This document shows positions 41,359 to 43,878 of a DNA stretch of 43,878 nucleotides, piece after piece; the stretch's first letter is position 1, and each line of letters begins with the position of its first letter. The notes below the pieces were generated by a model. That model saw only the letters and a list, made by a program, of their open reading frames with translations, had not been told where the DNA came from and made no database searches. The stretch comes from Sphingobacterium sp. UBA1575 (GTDB lineage: Bacteria; Bacteroidota; Bacteroidia; Sphingobacteriales; Sphingobacteriaceae). Location of the stretch: assembly GCA_002322865.1 (NCBI GenBank), contig DCOH01000056.1:6945-50822 (forward strand). The letters run 5' to 3'. Position numbers and translations under genes: made by a program.

Positions 41359-41694
41359 ATACAATTATACGATTTTTTGATTTTAAAAGGTGTTGGTCTA
41401 GGGAACCTTGCGCCAATGTTGTAATCACCGGACAACTGTCCTCAGGGTTAAATAATATGCTAAGTGGAACCGTAACGGGAATATTTGTCCTAAAAACTAT
41501 ACATCACGACCTTCATCCATTTTCCGGTCGGTCGATTTTTTTTTACATATAAATTAATCCGGCAGGTCATTTGGTTAAAAAGAATCATCGTGTGGCACGA
41601 AAATCCAAAAAAAATCCCTGATAATCATTTCGATGGATTTTGGCCTGTATTTGGCATATGGAAATATATTATCGGACCAAAATTAAGATAGCAT

Positions 41695-41805
41695 ATGGAA
41701 ACGCTCGAAGAAAAAGCCAAAAGCCTGGGATTGGAAAAGGGATACTACCTGCTATTAATGGAGATATTATTCCCACAGGGCGAGAAAGAAAACGACATAC
41801 TCTGA
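41695..41805 (+). other. Possible plus-strand coding remnant in the 560-bp rarA upstream gap
   Basis: The gap 41359-41917 has no firm gene. Within it a 36-codon plus-strand frame starts at ATG 41695 (METLEEKAKSLGLEKGYYLL...) with gene-like codons and ends at TGA 41803-41805. Shifting by one base, the sequence continues in another gene-like frame (DPTLKLLYPGNGMYLDWNIP) to beyond 41918, where it overlaps the opposing outer-membrane gene. This may be a decayed or truncated gene, or chance. An 11-bp direct repeat GCATATGGAAA lies at 41654 and 41691. No family recognised. Confidence 0.25.
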
Positions 41806-41917
41806 TCCAACACTTAAACTATTATACCCTGGCAATGGGATGTACCTTGACTGGAACATCCCATTGGCCTTGGGGGATCTGGTCCCTTTCATGTGCGGAC
41901 GGATCCATTCACCAAAA

Positions 41918-43878
41918 TCAAGGAGTACCGAACCTCTTCACTTCTACCCTTTTTGCTCGTACAGAAAGATGTATAACGGGCACTTCAGCGATCTTACCTG
42001 GCCGCAGGTGCACCTCGGTCCCCTTCCCATTATGGACAATGTCCGCAGGTAGGCTCTGCAGGTCCACCTGGATGCTGTAGGTCCCCTCTGGCAGGCTTGC
42101 CCTGAATTCCCCATTGGAATCGCACATCATTTCGTACCTCCCACCATCGCAGAGAGCAAGGACACGGATGTCCCTAAGTTCATAATCTACCCTTCTGCTG
42201 ATGCCCGTGACATAGTCGATCGCAAGGCGTCCCCGGACCTCACCCCCCAGACGCAGAGGAATCCGCAGTTCCACATTCCTATGGTCAAGATCAAGTATCC
42301 TGGTTTCGGCAAGATACTGTTCCCGAGGGGGAAAGTACAGTTTATAGGTCCCATAGGGAAGAGAGGAAAAGGTGGATAGCCCCTGCTGATCGGTCGTCAG
42401 CAGGAAATCCCCCAGAGAAAAGTTATAGGACCCCGCTGGTTTTTCATCGGGATCAAAGATCCCATTTCCGTTACTATCGAAAAAGCACTGCACCTGGATA
42501 TTCCCCCGTTTGATCCGTGGGGACATCGGATCCCTGTAGGGAAGGATCTGGCGAACGCCCAGACGGAGGTTGTTGTACATGAATGCATCCCCTCTCCCAT
42601 TGGAGTTCCTACTCAGCTGGAGGTTCCCCTGGATTTCTGTTCGTGGCATGGCACGGTATCTCAAGTCCAGGTTGACGCCATAACTATCCCCGTTTCTGCT
42701 GGATAGAAAGGCCATGGATCCGGCATTCCACCCAAACCTTCCATCCAGGAGCTTACCCCCCACCCGGGCACTGACCGAAAAACGGTCGGGCTGGCCCACC
42801 ATTGAACTGCTTCCAATCAGATCCAATGACTGCATGGCTCCCTTTTGGTAGGAACCGTTCATTGCAAACTCGCCATAGGAATATCCAAGGTCCGCACGCA
42901 TCGCCCAACCGGTTTGATCCTGTCCTTTTCGGTCGACAAGAGCGTTCTCCAGGGAGAAGTTAAATTGGTGCCTCAGATCAGAAGATCGTAGATTCCCAGA
43001 GAACAGCAGTCCCATTGACCTGGTCTGGAGTATGCTCTCGCCAAGGGCCGTCTGCAATCTGGTCTGCTCGGAAAGCAACCTGGGGACCAGGCCAATGTTC
43101 ATCCGTGGAGTTAAGGGGGCAAAGACTGAAGCAGAGATCCTGGAGGAACGCTGGTGGTAAAGGAAGGAATTCAACGAAAGGTAGCTCGGATTCTGGTCCA
43201 TGAAGGTCTGGTCCAAGCTCAAATTGGCCTTTCTCCAGTTCCTGGATAGTCTGTTCATGACCTGCAGGGTCCCTCTTCGGTTCCCGGGGTAGTAAGGGGA
43301 ACTGTAGAACCCTTCACTGTTGAGCTGCCATTTCCCGGGCTGCCATGTAAAATTGAGCCCACCGGCAGCCGAAGGGATAAAGTGCCGGCGCCCTTCCCCT
43401 TCACCCTGGAGACCATGGAGTCCAAAACCAAGTCTGCCCTTCAGACTGGCACCTCTTGGAGCCCTGGCGGCCAACAGATCGAACTGGTTGTAAACCAAAA
43501 GGCTTCTGGTACTGTCCAGATCATTCCGTTCCATCACAACCTCTGCCTGGTATGCCATCCTACCGGCAGGGCGTACCCACTTTTCAAATTTTGCGTATGC
43601 CGCATGGCCTAGCCCTTGTCCGTATAGTCCGGCAAGAAGATCGGAGGATCTCTCCAGCAGCGCCAGGGTATAGGAGATCGTTTTAGAGGTATCCCGATGG
43701 GAATACCGGACCCCACTTCCATACACTGGCATCTCCAGGGATTCCTGGATGTTTCCAAGTGTGAGCACATGCCCTCCCAGGGCCATCTCCATGTAGGTAT
43801 TGCTGATGACCGGCCGCGACATGCCGTTCACATGGTACATCATCGCACCGAAGTGCGTCCTGCTCCCCATCAGCGTAT
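41918..43878 (-). CDS. Large outer-membrane beta-barrel-like protein with C-terminal SdrD-B/carboxypeptidase-regulatory-like domains (partial)
   Basis: About 653 C-terminal codons; the reading frame is still open at the right edge, so the N-terminus lies outside. The first ~430 residues are alternating hydrophobic/polar strands with many R, S, N and aromatic residues (SLDQTFMDQNPSYLSLNSFL, INIGLVP-like turns), as in outer-membrane barrels. Then VQCFFDSNGNGIFDPDEKPA is a Ca-binding SdrD-B-type motif, followed by LSTFSSLPYGTYKLYFPP and SNGEFRASLPEGTYSIQVDL, two beta-sandwich repeats. The exact family is not recognised; an usher-like or surface-assembly barrel is one option. The gene is visibly more GC-rich than the polysaccharide core. 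Confidence 0.7.
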   Translation of the reverse strand, partial: TLMGSRTHFGAMMYHVNGMSRPVISNTYMEMALGGHVLTLGNIQESLEMPVYGSGVRYSHRDTSKTISYTLALLERSSDLLAGLYGQGLGHAAYAKFEKWVRPAGRMAYQAEVVMERNDLDSTRSLLVYNQFDLLAARAPRGASLKGRLGFGLHGLQGEGEGRRHFIPSAAGGLNFTWQPGKWQLNSEGFYSSPYYPGNRRGTLQVMNRLSRNWRKANLSLDQTFMDQNPSYLSLNSFLYHQRSSRISASVFAPLTPRMNIGLVPRLLSEQTRLQTALGESILQTRSMGLLFSGNLRSSDLRHQFNFSLENALVDRKGQDQTGWAMRADLGYSYGEFAMNGSYQKGAMQSLDLIGSSSMVGQPDRFSVSARVGGKLLDGRFGWNAGSMAFLSSRNGDSYGVNLDLRYRAMPRTEIQGNLQLSRNSNGRGDAFMYNNLRLGVRQILPYRDPMSPRIKRGNIQVQCFFDSNGNGIFDPDEKPAGSYNFSLGDFLLTTDQQGLSTFSSLPYGTYKLYFPPREQYLAETRILDLDHRNVELRIPLRLGGEVRGRLAIDYVTGISRRVDYELRDIRVLALCDGGRYEMMCDSNGEFRASLPEGTYSIQVDLQSLPADIVHNGKGTEVHLRPGKIAEVPVIHLSVRAKRVEVKRFGTP

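Noticed and set aside
39349..41404. 12-mer TTGGTCTAGGGA shared upstream of manC (39349) and rarA (41393)
   Set aside because: Many 12-mers should recur by chance in a window this size, and the distances to the two start codons differ, so it is not a supported shared operator.

Overview
The window looks like a chromosomal segment of a Bacteroidota bacterium, most likely a Sphingobacteriaceae member (Sphingobacterium/Pedobacter type). This is inferred from protein family flavour, AT-rich spacers with little Shine-Dalgarno signal, many TAATG/ATGA gene junctions, and dispersed 'GTCATTGCGAGGNACGAAGCAATC' palindromic repeats. No rRNA or tRNA gene was seen to fix the taxon. It is dominated by a surface polysaccharide (O-antigen/capsule) locus. 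Almost everything is on the minus strand; the only convincing intact plus-strand gene is a TPR-HTH regulator.

Positions 1-26731 read as one very long minus-strand operon, transcribed from high to low coordinates. It starts with a winged-helix regulator, ugd, a nucleotidyltransferase and a second nucleotide-sugar dehydrogenase. A legionaminic-acid type set follows (legB, legC, NeuD-like acetyltransferase, legI, legG, ptmE-like, legF, a Gfo/Idh oxidoreductase and a PtmA-like SDR). Next come an exported beta-helix protein, the flippase Wzx, two glycosyltransferases (one a candidate nonulosonate transferase) and a Wzy-like polymerase. The low-coordinate end holds an amidotransferase triad (wbuX-wbuY-wbuZ), the UDP-L-FucNAc pathway (fnlA, a cupin, fnlB, fnlC), a WbuB-type transferase and the start of an NAD-dependent epimerase. 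The predicted product is a Wzx/Wzy polymer containing an N-acetyl-legionaminic-type sugar, L-FucNAc or its acetamidino form L-FucNAm, and a uronic acid. The 7.8-17 kb part is conspicuously AT-rich, as expected for the exchangeable core of such loci.

Positions 26732-33341 hold a striking 11-bp-phased symmetrical motif array, a nested palindromic repeat, a small membrane protein, the TPR-TM-HTH regulator and the dTDP-L-rhamnose genes rfbB-rfbC-rfbD-rfbA. Positions 33468-36931 hold an unrelated island: a UDG-like protein followed by four consecutive damaged genes. These are a membrane-anchored Ras-like GTPase, a C-terminally anchored small protein, an unknown ~248-aa protein and a WYL regulator. 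Each carries a frameshift and/or in-frame stop; I found five lesions, and every reading frame resumes cleanly after its lesion. This is the best candidate here for an undescribed system, probably a decaying one.

Positions 36932-43878 contain a third palindromic repeat, a clear intrinsic terminator, the CpsB-type phosphatase and manC (again polysaccharide functions). Housekeeping-like genes follow: a DEDDh exonuclease and rarA. A visibly more GC-rich partial outer-membrane protein with a C-terminal calcium-binding-type repeat domain runs off the right edge.
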